Assembly (NCBI RefSeq): GCF_005116455.1
Contig: NZ_SWBP01000002.1
Location: 806,001-870,000 of the forward strand
Source: Pedobacter cryophilus
GTDB lineage: Bacteria > Bacteroidota > Bacteroidia > Sphingobacteriales > Sphingobacteriaceae
Direction of reading: 5' to 3'
Length of the DNA: 64,000 nt
The translations under genes were made by a program, and so were the position numbers. This document shows positions 35,941 through 45,386 of the stretch, piece by piece. The notes beneath the pieces were generated by a model. That model was not told the DNA's origin. It searched no databases and saw only the letters and a program-made list of their open reading frames with translations. The first letter of the stretch is position 1, and each line of letters begins with the position of its first letter.

Positions 35941-36779
35941 ACGGTTAAATTATGGTATTTAACCAATCCTTCAATAGGGCTTTTTATAATATTGCCAATT
36001 TTCATATCAAATTCTTGAGCCACCTCATTTAATAAGGGTAAAAAATTAAAGGCTATTGAACCTATGCAGTTAAAAGTATACTTGCTGTAATCAGGATAAT
36101 AAGTTACAATATTTTTAAAAAAGTCTCTAAAAGAAGCTTTTACAAGCTCTATGATAAATGGATGATTAACATGGTTATTAATGAATTTGCAAAAGCCAGC
36201 ACAAAATCTATTAGGCATTCTTGAAGTATAAATTTCACTTATAATGTCACTTGGAGTCAATTCATAGGTTTTCCAAAAACTTCTTTTTAAATCTTCGGGA
36301 AGAAACCCTCTAGAATAGGCAATTAATAATTGTTTCCCCAAATAAGCACCACTACCTTCATCTCCAATGATAAAGCCAAGAGAATCTATTTGGTGGGTTA
36401 TCTTTTTGCCATCATATAAGCAACTATTTGTTCCTGTCCCCAAAATGCCAACAAATCCAGAACTATGGCCTAATACTGACCTTGCTGCCGCTAATAAATC
36501 TAACTCGACACTAATAGTTGCTTTGGGAAAAATATTTCTGAGCGCTTCTTCTACAATAACAACTTTATCTTCGCTGCAACCAGCCCCATAAAAATTAACT
36601 TCTGATATGAGTTCTTTCTGAATATGATTAGGTAATGAGGACGTAATGGATTGGACTATATAACTGCTATCTAAATAATAAGGATTATATCCTTCTGTAT
36701 CAAAGTAAATATCATTATTATTTGAGCTTTTTAAACACCAACTTGTCTTGGTTGAGCCACTATCAGCCACAAGAATCAT
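35928..36779 (-). CDS. N-acetylglucosamine kinase, BadF/BadG/BcrA type
   Basis: 283 aa, actin-like ATPase fold. The phosphate-1 motif ADSGSTKTSW is at the N-terminus, GAGCSEDKV and GILGTGTNSCLYDG form the second phosphate region, and GFIIGDEGSGAYLGKQ matches eukaryotic-type GlcNAc kinases. It would phosphorylate imported GlcNAc at O6, the step between the permease and NagA that is otherwise missing in the operon. The ATG at 36779 is chosen over a TTG at 36788. It is transcribed towards the operon, on the other strand, so it has its own promoter in the 36780-37191 gap. Confidence 0.82.
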   Translation of the reverse strand: MILVADSGSTKTSWCLKSSNNNDIYFDTEGYNPYYLDSSYIVQSITSSLPNHIQKELISEVNFYGAGCSEDKVVIVEEALRNIFPKATISVELDLLAAARSVLGHSSGFVGILGTGTNSCLYDGKKITHQIDSLGFIIGDEGSGAYLGKQLLIAYSRGFLPEDLKRSFWKTYELTPSDIISEIYTSRMPNRFCAGFCKFINNHVNHPFIIELVKASFRDFFKNIVTYYPDYSKYTFNCIGSIAFNFLPLLNEVAQEFDMKIGNIIKSPIEGLVKYHNLTVKED

Positions 36780-37191
36780 AAATTTCAAAAATTAAAACTG
36801 CTTTTAAATATTAAAATACTTAGAAAGTGTATCTTTGAATCAAAAATAGAAAAAGAAATTAAAACTTTTATAAATAATTAAAAAGATTTTCATGAATCCT
36901 TATTTCAGTTTTATTGAAGGAATCAACCTCAGTTTTAATTAAAATAGCAAAGAAAAAATATTTTTCAAAGGCAATTTTAACCTGCAAATTATAATTATGA
37001 TATGTTTTTTAAATGAAAAAATTATATTGTTATGCTTTTTAACTTAGTGAATGCTTAAACGGCTATTTTTTATTATGAGAATATGAATAGGCCAATCATT
37101 TCTGTTGATTATACATAGTTTAAATAATTTATTTCTACCCAATGAACAAAGCTTTTAACTAACCTAAAAACATATTTTAATAGACACCTAT
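36780..37191. other. Intergenic region between nagK and the ROK gene
   Basis: 412 bp, strongly A/T-rich, between divergent genes. It should hold both promoters. I see no palindrome of the LacI type, no stable hairpin, no small gene and no clear -33/-7 pair. Confidence 0.35.
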
Positions 37192-38382
37192 ATGTTTAGT
37201 GCAAACAAAAAAAATTCAACGCTTTATTTTGAAATAATTAAGCAACTCTACTATGGAAAATCTTTGTCTTGTGCAGATTTAAGCATAAAAATAGATAAAA
37301 GTATTCCATTGGTTACCAAAGCAATCAATTACCTTATTGAAAAAGGTTTTGTTATTGAACAAGGCTATGCTGCATCTACAGGAGGCAGAAGGCCATTAAC
37401 ATATTCTATGAAGGAGGCTAAAATTAATATTTTAGCCGTTGCTATGGATCAGTTATCTACTCGAATTGTTATAGTAGATATGTTTAATAATTATGTAACG
37501 CCAATAGAAATTGTTGGATTAAAGTTGCAGAATAATCCACATTCTTTAGAAGAACTAACCGCCTTAATATCAGCTTACATTCATAAGTCGGGGATAAAAA
37601 AAGATAAACTTATTGGGATTGGAATTGGGATGCCTGGATTTGTAAATACTCATGAAGGCATTAATTATACCTATTTAAAATCTGATAAAAAAAGCTTGAC
37701 TAAGCATATTTCTGACGAATTAAATTTGCCCGTTTTTATAGATAATGACTCAAGTTTAATTGCACTTTCAGAATTAAAATTTGGGATTGCTAAGACTATT
37801 AAAGATGTAATGGTTATTAATTTAAGCTGGGGAATTGGTCTTGGAATGATTCTTAACGGACAACTTTTTAGAGGGCATAGTGGATTTGCAGGAGAATTTA
37901 GTCATATTCCAATTTCTGAAGAAGGAGTATTATGTGCATGTGGTAAGCAAGGGTGTTTAGAGGCCGAAGCTTCTTTATTAGCTGTTGCAGAGAAAGCAAT
38001 TGATGGGATTGAAGCCGGCAGAAAAACAAGCCTGCAATATAATTCTGAAACTTCTAAATTAGCTATTGGAGATGCTTTAATGGAGGTTGCAAATAAGGGA
38101 GATCAGTTTGCGATAGAGCTTCTTTCTGAGGCTGCCTATAAAATAGGAAGAGGCTTATCTATTCTTATTCATATAATTAATCCTAAAGCTATCATTTTAA
38201 GTGGAAGAGGAGTTAAAGTTGGGAGATTGCTTCTTGCGCCTATTCAGCAAGCTTTAAATAAGTATTGCATTCCACGGTTGGCGGTTGAAACCCAAATATA
38301 TATATCTGAAATTGGTTTTGATGCAGAGCTAATTGGAGCTGCAATATTAGTGATGGAAAATTTCAACAAAGGTAAAGAATAG
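37192..38382 (+). CDS. ROK-family transcriptional regulator (NagC-like)
   Basis: 396 aa. An N-terminal winged helix (LYYGKSLSCADLSIKIDKSIPLVTKAINYLIEKGFV) is followed by a ROK domain with the hallmark GHSGFAGEFSHIPI and the zinc-binding CACGKQGCLEAEAS. A kinase-like IDNDSSLIALSE stretch is also kept. ROK regulators such as NagC bind GlcNAc-6-P or GlcNAc and repress nag genes. It lies between nagK and the nagB fusion and may control both. Operator sites cannot be identified from sequence alone. Confidence 0.82.
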   Translation: MFSANKKNSTLYFEIIKQLYYGKSLSCADLSIKIDKSIPLVTKAINYLIEKGFVIEQGYAASTGGRRPLTYSMKEAKINILAVAMDQLSTRIVIVDMFNNYVTPIEIVGLKLQNNPHSLEELTALISAYIHKSGIKKDKLIGIGIGMPGFVNTHEGINYTYLKSDKKSLTKHISDELNLPVFIDNDSSLIALSELKFGIAKTIKDVMVINLSWGIGLGMILNGQLFRGHSGFAGEFSHIPISEEGVLCACGKQGCLEAEASLLAVAEKAIDGIEAGRKTSLQYNSETSKLAIGDALMEVANKGDQFAIELLSEAAYKIGRGLSILIHIINPKAIILSGRGVKVGRLLLAPIQQALNKYCIPRLAVETQIYISEIGFDAELIGAAILVMENFNKGKE

Positions 38383-38665
38383 CCAATCATTCTATCCAAC
38401 AAAACAAAGTGTGGGCATGCTAAATCTGGTTTTTTTTCTTTCTTTTTCTGTTTGATTGAAGCGTATCTAGCTTCTTTTGTCTTCCAACATCATATTATTG
38501 AATAATGTAATGTCCTTTAGGGTAAAAATCTAATGGCTTACATCTTTTATTGCTAAAATAAATATTCATTAAAACTTAATAATTTTTTTAAAAAGATTTT
38601 AATATTTAAGTAAAATTTAATTAAGTTTGGATAGTGAATGTCAATCTTTAATTAAAATATACAAT

Positions 38666-40585
38666 ATGTCGCGTTTAAACCTTTTAGAAGAAACCCGTTT
38701 TGAGAAATTACCTGTAAAAGTATATCCAAATCAGGATATAGCGTCAAAAAAAGTAGCTGAAAGAATAGCCACTCTAATTAAAGCAAAGCAAAAGCTAGGA
38801 GAAAAAACAATATTGGGTCTTGCTACCGGAGCAACTCCGGTTGGTGTTTATAAAGAGTTAATAAGATTTCATAAAGAAGAAGGATTAAGTTTTGAAAACG
38901 TAATTACCTTTAATTTGGATGAATATTACCCAATGAAACCTAATGCCGCTCAAAGTTATGTTGCCTTTATGAATGAACAATTGTTTAATCATATCAACAT
39001 AAAAAGAGAGAATATCAATATCCCAAATGGTACATTAAGAGAGAATGAAGTTGCTGATTTCTGTTTAGAATATGAACGTAAAATTAGTTTATATGGAGGA
39101 TTAGACCTTCAAATTTTAGGAATAGGAAGAACAGGGCACATTGGTTTTAACGAACCAGGTTCGGCACCAAACTCCGGCACAAGATTAGTAACGCTTGATG
39201 ATTTAACAAGAAGAGATGCTTCTAGAGATTTTGGCGGGAAAGAAAATGTGCCAACCAAGGCAATTACAATGGGAGTAGGGACCATTTTTAAAGCTCGTGA
39301 AATTATTCTAATGGCTTGGAATCAGAAGAAAGCTGCAATTGTAAAAAAAGCAGTGGAAGGAGAAATATCTTCTAGCGTTCCGGCAACTTTCCTCCAATTA
39401 TCTGATCATGTAGAATTTATATTAGATGAAGATGCCGCTTCAGAGCTCACACGTTTTGATACGCCATGGTTAGTTAGAGACTGTTTATGGAGCCCCAAGA
39501 TTATTAAAAAAGCAGTGATTTGGCTAGCCGAAAAATGCGATAAACCCATTTTAAAACTTACTGAAGAAGATTACAATAATAATGGGATGGCACAACTTGC
39601 CACAGAAAAAGGACCAGTATATAATTTGAACATTGATGTTTTTAACAAACTTCAGCACACCATTACTGGATGGCCAGGCGGTAAACCCAATTCCGACGAT
39701 AGCCAAAGGCCTGAAAGGGCAAATCCTTCTAAAAAAAGTTCTATTATATTTTCTCCACATCCAGATGATGATGTAATTTCTATGGGAGGTACTTTTATTA
39801 GATTGGCAGATCAAGGCCATGATGTACATGTAGCTTACCAAACTTCTGGAAATACGGCTGTTTGGGACGAAGAAGCATTACGTTTTATGGAGTTTAACAT
39901 AGATTTTGCAAAAGCGCTACAGCAAGATTCTTCTAAATTAGAAGCAACTTATGAGCAAATGAAAAAATTTCTGCAAACTAAATCTCCAAATCAACCAGAT
40001 ATTCCAGAATTACTAACTGTAAAAGGACTCATAAGAAAAGGAGAGGCCACCGCAGGAGCAAGATTTGCCGGTTTAGACGATAAAAATATCCATTTTATGG
40101 CTTTACCTTTTTACGATAGGTTAAAATTGAGTAGTAAAGTTGAATTTGAAGATGATATAGTTCAAACTATGGAATTGCTACAAAAGGTAAAACCTCATCA
40201 GGTATTTGCAGCTGGAGATTTTGAAGACCCTCATGGTACACATAAAGTATGTTTCAATATTATTTTAAATGCTTTACAGAGATTAAAAGAAACAGAAGAA
40301 TGGGTAAAAGATTGTTGGTTATGGTTATACAGAGGCGCTTGGCATGAATTTGAAATTCATGAAATACAAATGGCCGTTCCGCTTTCTCCACAAGAAGTAA
40401 AAAGAAAACGATTGGCAATATTTAAACACCAATCTCAAAAAGATCTACCAGTTTTTCCTGGTGATGATGCTAGAGAGTTTTGGGTTAGAGCAGAAGAAAG
40501 AACAAGTGAAACAGCAAGAGCTTATGATAAACTAGGTTTGGCAGAGTATGAGGCCATGGAAGCATTTGTGAGATGGGAATTTTAA
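38666..40585 (+). CDS. nagB: Glucosamine-6-phosphate deaminase fused to PIG-L/LmbE-type deacetylase domain
   Basis: 639 aa. Residues about 1-270 form a NagB domain (GLATGATPVGVYKEL, FNLDEYYPM, GIGRTGHIGFNEPGS). Residues about 360-640 form a LmbE/PIG-L domain (IIFSPHPDDDVISMGG zinc motif, FAAGDFEDPHGTHKV). This fusion is common in Bacteroidota. The first half turns GlcN-6-P into fructose-6-P and ammonia; the second may deacetylate a GlcNAc derivative. The ATG at 38666 (MSRLNLLEE) is preferred to a TTG at 38627. Bases 38383-38665 hold no visible site or gene. In the motif the E. coli Asp is Thr, as is usual in this fused type. Confidence 0.88.
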   Translation: MSRLNLLEETRFEKLPVKVYPNQDIASKKVAERIATLIKAKQKLGEKTILGLATGATPVGVYKELIRFHKEEGLSFENVITFNLDEYYPMKPNAAQSYVAFMNEQLFNHINIKRENINIPNGTLRENEVADFCLEYERKISLYGGLDLQILGIGRTGHIGFNEPGSAPNSGTRLVTLDDLTRRDASRDFGGKENVPTKAITMGVGTIFKAREIILMAWNQKKAAIVKKAVEGEISSSVPATFLQLSDHVEFILDEDAASELTRFDTPWLVRDCLWSPKIIKKAVIWLAEKCDKPILKLTEEDYNNNGMAQLATEKGPVYNLNIDVFNKLQHTITGWPGGKPNSDDSQRPERANPSKKSSIIFSPHPDDDVISMGGTFIRLADQGHDVHVAYQTSGNTAVWDEEALRFMEFNIDFAKALQQDSSKLEATYEQMKKFLQTKSPNQPDIPELLTVKGLIRKGEATAGARFAGLDDKNIHFMALPFYDRLKLSSKVEFEDDIVQTMELLQKVKPHQVFAAGDFEDPHGTHKVCFNIILNALQRLKETEEWVKDCWLWLYRGAWHEFEIHEIQMAVPLSPQEVKRKRLAIFKHQSQKDLPVFPGDDAREFWVRAEERTSETARAYDKLGLAEYEAMEAFVRWEF

Positions 40586-40614
40586 TCAAGTAATTTTAAC
40601 CAAACCAAAAACAA

Positions 40615-41889
40615 ATGATTTCATCAATATCCTCAAAAGAGGTTGTTCCTACAAAATCAGGTTTAAATCCTATCATAATTATTGGAGCACTATTTTTCAT
40701 CTTTGGTTTTGTAACCTGGATGAATTCTGTACTCATACCATATTTAAAAATAGCTTGCGAACTCAATAATTTAGAATCTTATTTAGTTGCATTTTCATTT
40801 TATATCTCCTATTTGGTAATGGCTATACCTTCTTCTGTAATTCTTAAAAAAACAGGTTTTAAAAATGGGATGGCATTAGGGCTCGTTATCATGTCAATAG
40901 GGGCTTTGTTATTTATTCCAGCTGCAATAGGTAGAACGTATTTGTTGTTTTTAATTGGTTTGTTTATTCAAGGAACAGGTTTAGCTGTGTTACAAACAGC
41001 TGCAAATCCCTACATCACCATTTTAGGTCCTCCAGAAAGCGCAGCCAAGAGAATTAGTATCATGGGAATTTGCAATAAAGTGGCAGGAGCAATAGCTCCT
41101 ATTATTTTAGGGGCTATTGCGTTAAAAAACGTAGATGAAATAAATGATAAATTGATCAATATAGATTTTGTTCAAAAAGCTATTGAATTAGATAAGTTGG
41201 CTTCTAGGGTAATTATTCCTTATATCGTTATCATTATTGTATTGTTAATATTAGCATTTCTGGTCTACATATCTAGCTTACCAGAAATAGATACTGATAC
41301 TGAAGATGAGGCTTTGGCGGTTGCTAATACCAACAAAAAAAGTATTTTTCAATTTACACATTTGTTAATTGGCGTGTTTACTATGTTTATTTATGTAGGT
41401 GTAGAAGTTATTGCAGGAGATACCATTATTCTGTATGGTTCCTCACAGGGAATTGCACTTTCAACCGCTAAATTTTTCACAACCTTTACCTTAATGGGTA
41501 TGATAATAGGCTATATTATTGGTATAATATGCATCCCTAAGTATTTTAGCCAAAATAAGGCCTTAAAAGTTTCGGCTGTTTTAGGAGTATTTTTATCTAT
41601 ATCTGCTATTTATACTGATGGATATATTTCTGTTTTATCTATTGCCTTATTAGGGTTTGCAAATTCACTGATGTGGCCAGCCTTATGGCCTTTGGCTCTG
41701 GCTGGTTTGGGTAGATTCACTAAAATTGGATCTTCATTTTTGATTATGGGTATCTCAGGAGGAGCAATACTTCCATTAATTTACGGGAGTATGGCCGATA
41801 AATTTAATCCTCAACAAGCTTATTGGCTTTTAGTCCCTTGCTACTTTATAATATGGTTTTATGCTGTTAAGGGAAATAAGATCAGGTAA
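40615..41889 (+). CDS. Second NagP-like sugar permease (MFS, FucP family)
   Basis: 424 aa, twelve membrane segments, closely similar to the permease at 31841. It has WMNSVLIPYLKIACELNN, LQTAANPYITILGPPES, and the shared SIMGICNK motif. As there, the acidic FucP coupling residues are replaced by Asn and Gln. It starts 29 bp after the nagB fusion and probably shares its transcript. Two permeases may serve different GlcNAc forms or concentrations. Confidence 0.82.
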   Translation: MISSISSKEVVPTKSGLNPIIIIGALFFIFGFVTWMNSVLIPYLKIACELNNLESYLVAFSFYISYLVMAIPSSVILKKTGFKNGMALGLVIMSIGALLFIPAAIGRTYLLFLIGLFIQGTGLAVLQTAANPYITILGPPESAAKRISIMGICNKVAGAIAPIILGAIALKNVDEINDKLINIDFVQKAIELDKLASRVIIPYIVIIIVLLILAFLVYISSLPEIDTDTEDEALAVANTNKKSIFQFTHLLIGVFTMFIYVGVEVIAGDTIILYGSSQGIALSTAKFFTTFTLMGMIIGYIIGIICIPKYFSQNKALKVSAVLGVFLSISAIYTDGYISVLSIALLGFANSLMWPALWPLALAGLGRFTKIGSSFLIMGISGGAILPLIYGSMADKFNPQQAYWLLVPCYFIIWFYAVKGNKIR

Positions 41890-41932
41890 ATTATTATTTG
41901 AGTAAAAAATTACTTGAAATATAATGAGTAGC

Positions 41933-42658
41933 CTATTCTGAAATTTTATTAGCCACATCTATTGCGGTGTTAATCATGTTTTCTTTAAGTTTTTCATTAT
42001 ATCTAAATGAAGGCATATAAATACTAAAACTAGCTATTACTTTGTCTTTTTTATAAATAGGGCAAGCAATTCCAACAATTTGACCGGTGTCTTCAATTAA
42101 AGCGTAGCCTTGTTTTTTTATTAATGAAATTTGCTCTAAAAATTTTGTTTGATTATCTGCCCCAGGCCATACATTTTTAGAAGGAAAGCCATATCTTTTA
42201 ATATATAATTGTAAATCCTTATCAGGCAGCAAAGCAATTAATAGTCTTCCGGTAGAAGAATCATAAGCATTTTTTTCATCCGCAGTAAGGGCTTGTACCA
42301 TTTGAGTCGAATTTTTTCTTTGTAAAACAATTCTTTGGTTCTTTTTTAAAATAGCAATTAGGTTGTTTTCATTTAAAACATGTAAAGCTTTTTCCATTTC
42401 ATTTGTGGCCTTATTTAAAAGATCTTTAAAGCCAAAAGAGCCATTCGCTATTTCTGTAAGTCCATTATCTAAAACATATCCTTTTTCATGGTCGGCTTTT
42501 TTTATCAAACCTCTATTCACTAGGGTTTTCATAATATTTGCACAAGTAGCAGTATTTAAGTTTAAATCTATAGCAATATGTCCCATTAATTTTGGACGTT
42601 CCACATCGTTAGAAATGTACTCTAAAATATCTATAGCTCTATTAATAACTTGAATCAT
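41933..42658 (-). CDS. IclR-family regulator of the fucose-type operon
   Basis: 241 aa. An N-terminal winged helix (VINRAIDILEYISND, then GHIAIDLNLNTATCANIMKTLVNRGLI) precedes an IclR effector domain (AYDSSTGRLLIALLPD, then GYALIEDTGQIVGIACPIY). It is divergent from fucP with 130 bp between, and a palindrome lies in that gap. It probably represses the sugar-acid operon until an intermediate binds. Confidence 0.85.
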   Translation of the reverse strand: MIQVINRAIDILEYISNDVERPKLMGHIAIDLNLNTATCANIMKTLVNRGLIKKADHEKGYVLDNGLTEIANGSFGFKDLLNKATNEMEKALHVLNENNLIAILKKNQRIVLQRKNSTQMVQALTADEKNAYDSSTGRLLIALLPDKDLQLYIKRYGFPSKNVWPGADNQTKFLEQISLIKKQGYALIEDTGQIVGIACPIYKKDKVIASFSIYMPSFRYNEKLKENMINTAIDVANKISE

Positions 42659-42709
42659 GTTATGAAAATTTAAAACAAATGTCCAAAAAAAATATCAATT
42701 TGTTTTATA

Positions 42710-42731
42710 ATATAAAATTTTAATTTTATAT
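42710..42731. promoter_or_regulatory. Palindrome in the IclR-fucP gap, candidate operator
   Basis: ATATAAAATT-TT-AATTTTATAT is a near-perfect 22-bp dyad of A/T bases about midway between the two divergent genes. IclR regulators bind dyads of about this size next to their own gene. The A/T-rich background lowers its significance. Confidence 0.45.
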
Positions 42732-42788
42732 AGATATAATTATCTATTTTCACATTATAATTCAACCAGATTATATCTTAAACTAAAA

Positions 42789-44039
42789 ATGAGTACTAAC
42801 AAAACTTCAACGAGGTTCGCTTTTATTATGATTACTTCCCTTTTTTTTCTTTGGGGATTTGTGCATAATCTAGATCCTATTCTAATTCCACATCTAAAGA
42901 AAGCATTCAGTTTAACCACTTTGCAAGCTTCATTAGTAGACTCGGCTGTTTTTATAGCCTATTTTGTAATGGCATTACCGGCTGGTTTTTTAATGAAAAA
43001 ATATGGTTATAAAGCGGGTATTATCTTAGGTCTTTTGTTGTTTGCAATAGGTTCTTATTTATTTATTCCATCTGCAAATACTCAATCTTATGTATTTTTC
43101 TTAGTTGCTTTATTTGTTATTGCTTGCGGCTTAACCATATTAGAAACAGCCGCAAATCCCTATGCATCTTTATTAGGTCCGCCAGAAAAGGCAACTCAAA
43201 GACTAAATCTGGCGCAATCATTTAATGGCTTAGCGGCAACTTTAGCACCCATTATTGGGGCTAAAATTATCTTAACCGAAGGTTACACCACAGAGGCTTT
43301 AGATAAGATGACACCAGTAGCCAAAGAAATAGCTTTAGCAGCAGAGGCCTCTACGGTAAAAGCACCTTATTTTATATTGGGAAGCGTGATTTTAATCATT
43401 GCCGTTATATTTTTCTTTATGAAACTGCCAGAGATTCAAGAGCCTGAAGCCGAGTCAGAAAAATCAAGTGTATTTCATGCTTTTAAGCACCGTCATTTAT
43501 CATGGGCAATTGCAGCACAGTTTTTTTATGTAGGAGCTCAAGTTTGTGTATTTAGTTTCTTCATTTTGTATGCTACCAAATCAGCCGGAATATCAGAAAT
43601 GCAAGCTGCTCAATATGCTGGTTTTGGCGTTGGAATGGCTTTTATGGTGGGGCGTTTTGTAGGTACTTTCTTTATGAAATATATAGAGCCGGTGAAGTTG
43701 CTAGCGTTATATGCAGCTATTTGTACGCTATTGTGCATTGTAGCTATATTTTCTGCCGGAATGATTACAATTTATACAATTATAGGTATTGCCTTTTTTA
43801 TGTCTATCATGTTTCCAACCATTTTCTCATTAGGAATTAAAGAATTAGGCAGCGATACCAAATTTGGCAGCAGTTTAATTATTATGTCTATTGTTGGTGG
43901 GGCAATTCTTCCACCTTTGTTTGGATACATAGCTGATACTTATGATAACATTCAGTTTGGATACGTAGTTCCAATGGGAAGCTTTTTGGTTATTTTAGGT
44001 TTTGCACTCAATGGTCATAAAATAAGTACAACAAAATAA
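42789..44039 (+). CDS. fucP: L-fucose permease FucP (MFS)
   Basis: 416 aa, twelve membrane segments. Unlike the two NagP-like paralogues it keeps the acidic pair of FucP: Asp in HNLDPILIPHLK (about residue 29) and Glu in LETAANPYASLLGPPE. This supports proton-coupled import of L-fucose or a similar 6-deoxy sugar. It begins the operon and is followed after 4 bp by the mutarotase. Confidence 0.85.
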   Translation: MSTNKTSTRFAFIMITSLFFLWGFVHNLDPILIPHLKKAFSLTTLQASLVDSAVFIAYFVMALPAGFLMKKYGYKAGIILGLLLFAIGSYLFIPSANTQSYVFFLVALFVIACGLTILETAANPYASLLGPPEKATQRLNLAQSFNGLAATLAPIIGAKIILTEGYTTEALDKMTPVAKEIALAAEASTVKAPYFILGSVILIIAVIFFFMKLPEIQEPEAESEKSSVFHAFKHRHLSWAIAAQFFYVGAQVCVFSFFILYATKSAGISEMQAAQYAGFGVGMAFMVGRFVGTFFMKYIEPVKLLALYAAICTLLCIVAIFSAGMITIYTIIGIAFFMSIMFPTIFSLGIKELGSDTKFGSSLIIMSIVGGAILPPLFGYIADTYDNIQFGYVVPMGSFLVILGFALNGHKISTTK

Positions 44040-44043
44040 GAAA

Positions 44044-44382
44044 ATGATAAGATATTGCTTAACACTTGATTTAATAGATGATGCTACGCTTATTGCAGAA
44101 TATGAAAAATGGCATTTAAAAGTATGGCCGGCAGTTACCCATAGTATTGTTTCTTCGGGGATTAAAAACATGGAAATCTACAGGGTAAGCAATCGCTTAT
44201 TTATGATGATGGAAGTAAATAATTCATTCTCTTTTGAAAATAAAGCTAAAGCAGATGCAGCTAATGTGAAAGTACAAGAATGGGAAGAATTGATGTGGAA
44301 ATTCCAACAACCTTTATCCTTTGCAAAACCAGGAGAAAAGTGGGTTATAATGGACAAAATTTTTGATTTAAATAATTTGTAA
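44044..44382 (+). CDS. L-rhamnose/L-fucose mutarotase-type protein
   Basis: 112 aa, the RhaM (DUF718) dimeric ferredoxin-like fold: MIRYCLTLDLIDDATLIAEYEKWH, KVWPAVTHSIVSSGIKNMEIYRV, WEELMWKFQQPL. It interconverts anomers of the imported 6-deoxy sugar so that the dehydrogenase receives the right form. Its stop overlaps the next start (TAATG). The context favours fucose over rhamnose. Confidence 0.82.
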   Translation: MIRYCLTLDLIDDATLIAEYEKWHLKVWPAVTHSIVSSGIKNMEIYRVSNRLFMMMEVNNSFSFENKAKADAANVKVQEWEELMWKFQQPLSFAKPGEKWVIMDKIFDLNNL

Positions 44383-44615
44383 TGGCATTAGATAATAATT
44401 TTTTACAGTTGGATATTCATGACAATGTTTTAGTTGCCTTACAAGATTTGCCTCAAGGAACAGAGATAAATTTTTCCGAAAAAACCATAATACTCCAAAA
44501 TAAGGTAAAAGCAAAGCACAAATTTTTTATCAATGATATGGAATCTGGTGATGAAGTAAAAATGTATGGCGTTTTGGTAGGAAAAAGACGAATTATAATT
44601 AATAAAGATGTTTAG
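44382..44615 (+). CDS. UxaA-type SAF domain alone, dehydratase large part missing
   Basis: 77 aa, matching the N-terminal SAF domain of altronate dehydratase-type enzymes (LQLDIHDNVLVALQDLPQGTEI, then AKHKFFINDMESGDEVKMYGVLVGK). In these proteins the sequence usually continues through a PKG linker into a catalytic domain of over 400 residues. Here it ends at GKRRIIINKDV and overlaps the next gene by eight bases. Either it is a separate small subunit whose partner lies elsewhere, or an internal deletion removed the catalytic part. The large part would supply the sugar-acid (fuconate) dehydratase step of the pathway. Confidence 0.75.
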   Translation: MALDNNFLQLDIHDNVLVALQDLPQGTEINFSEKTIILQNKVKAKHKFFINDMESGDEVKMYGVLVGKRRIIINKDV

Positions 44616-45369
44616 TTTAAAAGATAAAACAGCAGTAATAACAGGCGGCGGCAGCGGTATTGGGAAAGCTATATCGCTTTTATTTGCCAAACAAGGTGCC
44701 ACCGTTCACATTATAGAATTGAATGAAGAATCTGCAGCACAAACCGTAGCAGAAATTAATACTTACGGAACCGCCTTTTCTTACGCCTGTGATGTAAGCC
44801 AGCAGCAGCAAGTGTTAGCTGTATTTCAAAAGATTAAAAAAATTGATATTCTGGTAAATAACGCCGGTATTGCACACATAGGAAAAGCTCATACCACAGA
44901 AGAAACAGATTTTGACAGCGTTTATCAAGTAAATGTTAAGGGGGCGTATAATTGTTTGTATGCTGCATTACCTTTAATGCAAGCCAACGGAGGCGGAGCA
45001 ATTCTAAATACTGCATCTATTGCGTCTTTAGTAGGTATTTCAGATCGTTTTGCTTATTCAATGAGTAAGGGCGCTATTTTTTCGATGAGCATGTCTGTAG
45101 CCCGAGATTATATCGGAGATCATATTCGTTGTAATAGCATTTCTCCAGCCAGAATTCATACACCATTTGTAGATGGATTTATAGCTAAAAACTATCCTGA
45201 CAACCAAGAGGAAATTTTTGATAAACTTTCTAAAAGTCAGCCCATTGGCAGAATGGGGAAACCCGAAGAAGTAGCTGCCTTAGCACTTTACCTTTGCTCA
45301 GATGAAGCTGGCTTTATTACCGGTTGCGATTATCCAATAGACGGAGGATTTATTAAATTAAACAACTAA
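44608..45369 (+). CDS. Short-chain dehydrogenase, probably 2-keto-3-deoxy-L-fuconate dehydrogenase
   Basis: 253 aa, classical SDR. NAD-binding TGGGSGIGKA, NNAG, catalytic Ser/Tyr/Lys (NTASIASLV...YSMSKGA), and C-terminal DYPIDGGF. By neighbours it would oxidise 2-keto-3-deoxy-L-fuconate to the 2,4-diketo acid that the next enzyme cleaves. Substrate is inferred from the operon, not from a diagnostic residue. Confidence 0.75.
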   Translation: MFSLKDKTAVITGGGSGIGKAISLLFAKQGATVHIIELNEESAAQTVAEINTYGTAFSYACDVSQQQQVLAVFQKIKKIDILVNNAGIAHIGKAHTTEETDFDSVYQVNVKGAYNCLYAALPLMQANGGGAILNTASIASLVGISDRFAYSMSKGAIFSMSMSVARDYIGDHIRCNSISPARIHTPFVDGFIAKNYPDNQEEIFDKLSKSQPIGRMGKPEEVAALALYLCSDEAGFITGCDYPIDGGFIKLNN

Positions 45370-45386
45370 TCATCAATAGATAAAAA

